This document shows, in pieces, positions 31,722 to 32,906 of a stretch of 32,906 bases of DNA (the first letter of the stretch is position 1; each line of letters opens with the position of its first letter). A program made the position numbers and the translations under genes. Below the pieces are notes generated by a model. That model was not told the origin of the DNA. It did no database searches and was given only the letters and a program-made list of their open reading frames with translations. The DNA is from Candidatus Thorarchaeota archaeon (GTDB lineage: Archaea; Asgardarchaeota; Thorarchaeia; Thorarchaeales; Thorarchaeaceae), in the NCBI GenBank assembly GCA_004524595.1, contig SDOA01000041.1, forward strand, positions 1 to 32,906, read 5' to 3'.

Positions 31722-31733
31722 ATTCACCGCATC

Positions 31734-32399
31734 CTATGTTTTGACTTTCCATGCCTTATCAAGTGGATACACAATCTTGCCAAGGAATCCCATGTGGGCT
31801 TTAATCTTTGATAATTGGTCGTCTGCAAGAACAATGTTGTTATATTCTCGAAGATGCTTTTTGAGTTCCGCTGTACTCAATTCAGTCACCTTTTCTCCTT
31901 CAAAGATCTTCATGATGAGTGAAGTCAGGTCTTCATAAAAGTTCCAAGGCCATATCTCCCAAGCCCAAGACACTTCTACTCCATAATAGTCTGGAACAAA
32001 TTTTGAACCTGCAATGTGCATTAATGTAGCACTTTTCACTTCGGATGGCCCGTTTTCTTTTACATGTTCGACAGCCATGGTCAGACTTTCACCTGTATCC
32101 GTAATGTCGTCAATAACAAGGACCCTTTTACCAACAACATCCGCAGTCAGAGGACAAGTGAGTTTAGCCTTACCATCTTTTGTTGCTGTCACGCCCCAGT
32201 GATCAATCTTTACAGAAAAGAGCTCTTTGACTCCTAGTAAGTCACAAGCAATTCTTGCATGGACCCACCCACCACGGGCAATTCCAACGATTACGTCTGG
32301 ACGCCATCCAGACTCCTTTACTTTTTGTGCAGTCTGATACGCATAATGATAGATATCATCAAAGTCAAGCACGTAACACAGAGGACCCTTAAGTTCCAT
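31734..32399 (-). CDS. Purine-type phosphoribosyltransferase
   Basis: This is a 221-aa type I PRTase. VIVGIARGGW at 37-45 is the pyrophosphate loop. VLVIDDITDTGESL at 93-106 is the PRPP motif, with its acidic pair. A C-terminal region (from about 150) has tryptophans (WAWEIWPWNFYEDL) and a helical extension ending DKAWKVKT, longer than in the simplest PRTases. It joins a nucleobase to PRPP. Its pairing with MTA phosphorylase suggests reuse of the adenine, or hypoxanthine derived from it; the base specificity is not shown by the sequence. A TATA-like CTTTTATC on the minus strand (about 32436-32444) precedes ATG 32399. Confidence 0.85.
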   Translation of the reverse strand: MELKGPLCYVLDFDDIYHYAYQTAQKVKESGWRPDVIVGIARGGWVHARIACDLLGVKELFSVKIDHWGVTATKDGKAKLTCPLTADVVGKRVLVIDDITDTGESLTMAVEHVKENGPSEVKSATLMHIAGSKFVPDYYGVEVSWAWEIWPWNFYEDLTSLIMKIFEGEKVTELSTAELKKHLREYNNIVLADDQLSKIKAHMGFLGKIVYPLDKAWKVKT

Positions 32400-32461
32400 G
32401 ACATTCAGCCACCATGTTTTTTTCAGAATGACACTGATAAAAGTGTGCCCCTTGATGATAA

Positions 32462-32484
32462 CGGTTTCCTAATAGGAATTACCG
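32462..32484. terminator. Hairpin downstream of PRMT-like gene
   Basis: CGGT-TTCC and GGAA-TT-ACCG fold into a stem with a 2-base bulge and a 5-base loop. It is the second of two hairpins between the PRMT-like gene and the phosphoribosyltransferase promoter. Confidence 0.4.
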
Positions 32485-32497
32485 ATTGATTTTCACG

Positions 32498-32520
32498 TAT
32501 CTCTATCAGCTTAAGAGATA
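32498..32520. terminator. Hairpin directly after PRMT-like stop
   Basis: TATCTCT and AGAGATA form a perfect 7-bp stem with a 9-base loop, 2 bases past the stop of the minus-strand gene. Confidence 0.45.
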
Positions 32521-32522
32521 AC

Positions 32523-32906
32523 TTATAGCACTTCTACTTTCAATGAATCGAATTCTCCGGGGCGATATGAAACCTTCACTCTGAGATGATCTCCTTTGAT
32601 GACCTTAACTGGTTCATTAAGCGGAATAAAGAGCTCTTTCCATCCGTCCATCATTTCAAGAATGATATCATCACATAGTTTCGATTCAAACATGCCTACC
32701 AATCCATGAACTATTCCATCATTTACGATTGTAAATGAGAGTGTCTTTGAGACTGTTGCATGCCTGTTGGGTATTGTCAAATCGAAGTGAGCAATCTCAA
32801 GAAGATTTGCGAGGTCAATAGATTGTCCATTTTCTGCAGTTTGAGGTATCCTTGGAAACAGGAGTTCTTGAACTTCAAACCTTCTCCATAGGATTTCATT
32901 CTGGAC
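32523..32906 (-). CDS. C-terminal part of a PRMT-like protein arginine methyltransferase (truncated by window)
   Basis: The frame is open from the window edge to TAA 32525-32523, giving 127 residues of the carboxyl end. It resembles the beta-barrel domain of PRMT1-type protein arginine methyltransferases: HFDLTIPNRHATVS, LSFTIVNDGIVHGLVGMFES, then GWKELFIPLNEPVKVIKGD and a final VKVSY strand. In that family this domain packs against the SAM-binding domain, which would lie beyond the window. SAM-binding motifs are therefore not visible, and the assignment rests on the barrel alone. A TTG at 32780 is an internal leucine, not the start. Other class I methyltransferases with a similar barrel remain possible. 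Confidence 0.65.
   Translation of the reverse strand, partial: VQNEILWRRFEVQELLFPRIPQTAENGQSIDLANLLEIAHFDLTIPNRHATVSKTLSFTIVNDGIVHGLVGMFESKLCDDIILEMMDGWKELFIPLNEPVKVIKGDHLRVKVSYRPGEFDSLKVEVL

Noticed and set aside
1..32906. tRNA, rRNA, CRISPR array, insertion sequence or prophage
   Set aside because: I saw no TPsiC-like cloverleaf sequence outside genes, no regularly spaced repeats, and no transposase, integrase or phage structural gene.

Overview
The window looks archaeal. Several genes are preceded by BRE/TATA-like elements about 25 bp before a plausible transcription start, GTG and TTG starts are frequent, and Shine-Dalgarno (SD) and apparently leaderless starts are mixed. An arrestin-fold protein, a protein arginine methyltransferase C-terminus, DNRLRE-type surface proteins and a Thr-rich membrane-anchored phospholipase-D protein together suggest an Asgard archaeon, possibly Thorarchaeota-like. 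That placement is inference from gene content, not a phylogeny.

Layout. 1-3.5 kb: the end of a DUF6935-like protein, an unknown small protein, a PLP-dependent aminotransferase, a TPR protein and a small membrane protein. 3.6-5.3 kb (minus): a coiled-coil/zinc-ribbon gene split by an in-frame TAA. 5.4-7.6 kb: a small protein with a strong promoter, then on the minus strand an arrestin-fold protein and a DMT-type transporter. 8.0-10.5 kb: a large secreted and anchored DNRLRE protein, followed by a 22-codon relic of a second copy of the DMT transporter. 10.7-11.7 kb (minus): a histidine phosphatase and a small Cys-containing protein. 12.1-19.8 kb: a translationally coupled operon uvrB-uvrA-uvrA with two different full-length UvrA proteins. 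19.9-22.7 kb (minus): a small membrane protein and a paralogue of the DNRLRE protein. 23.1-25.5 kb: a TPR/Cys-motif protein and uvrC. 25.6-28.3 kb: a lone Lrp/AsnC-type RAM domain, a 2[4Fe-4S] ferredoxin, a small unknown and a surface phospholipase-D-like protein. 28.3-32.9 kb: a TPR protein, an acidic-tailed membrane protein with a MazG-type pyrophosphatase, a nitrilase-family amidohydrolase, a phosphoribosyltransferase/MTA-phosphorylase purine-salvage pair, and the C-terminus of a PRMT-like methyltransferase cut by the window edge.

The functional core is a complete UvrABC nucleotide-excision-repair set in two nearby clusters. Its unusual feature is the tandem pair of UvrA paralogues. Both keep the UvrB-binding region and the zinc modules, but each has a different substitution in an ATPase motif, which raises the possibility of a heteromeric damage sensor. 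Other points of interest are the arrestin-fold gene, the nonsense-interrupted zinc-ribbon gene, the duplicated DNRLRE surface proteins and the transporter relic. I saw no tRNA, rRNA, CRISPR array, insertion sequence or integrase.
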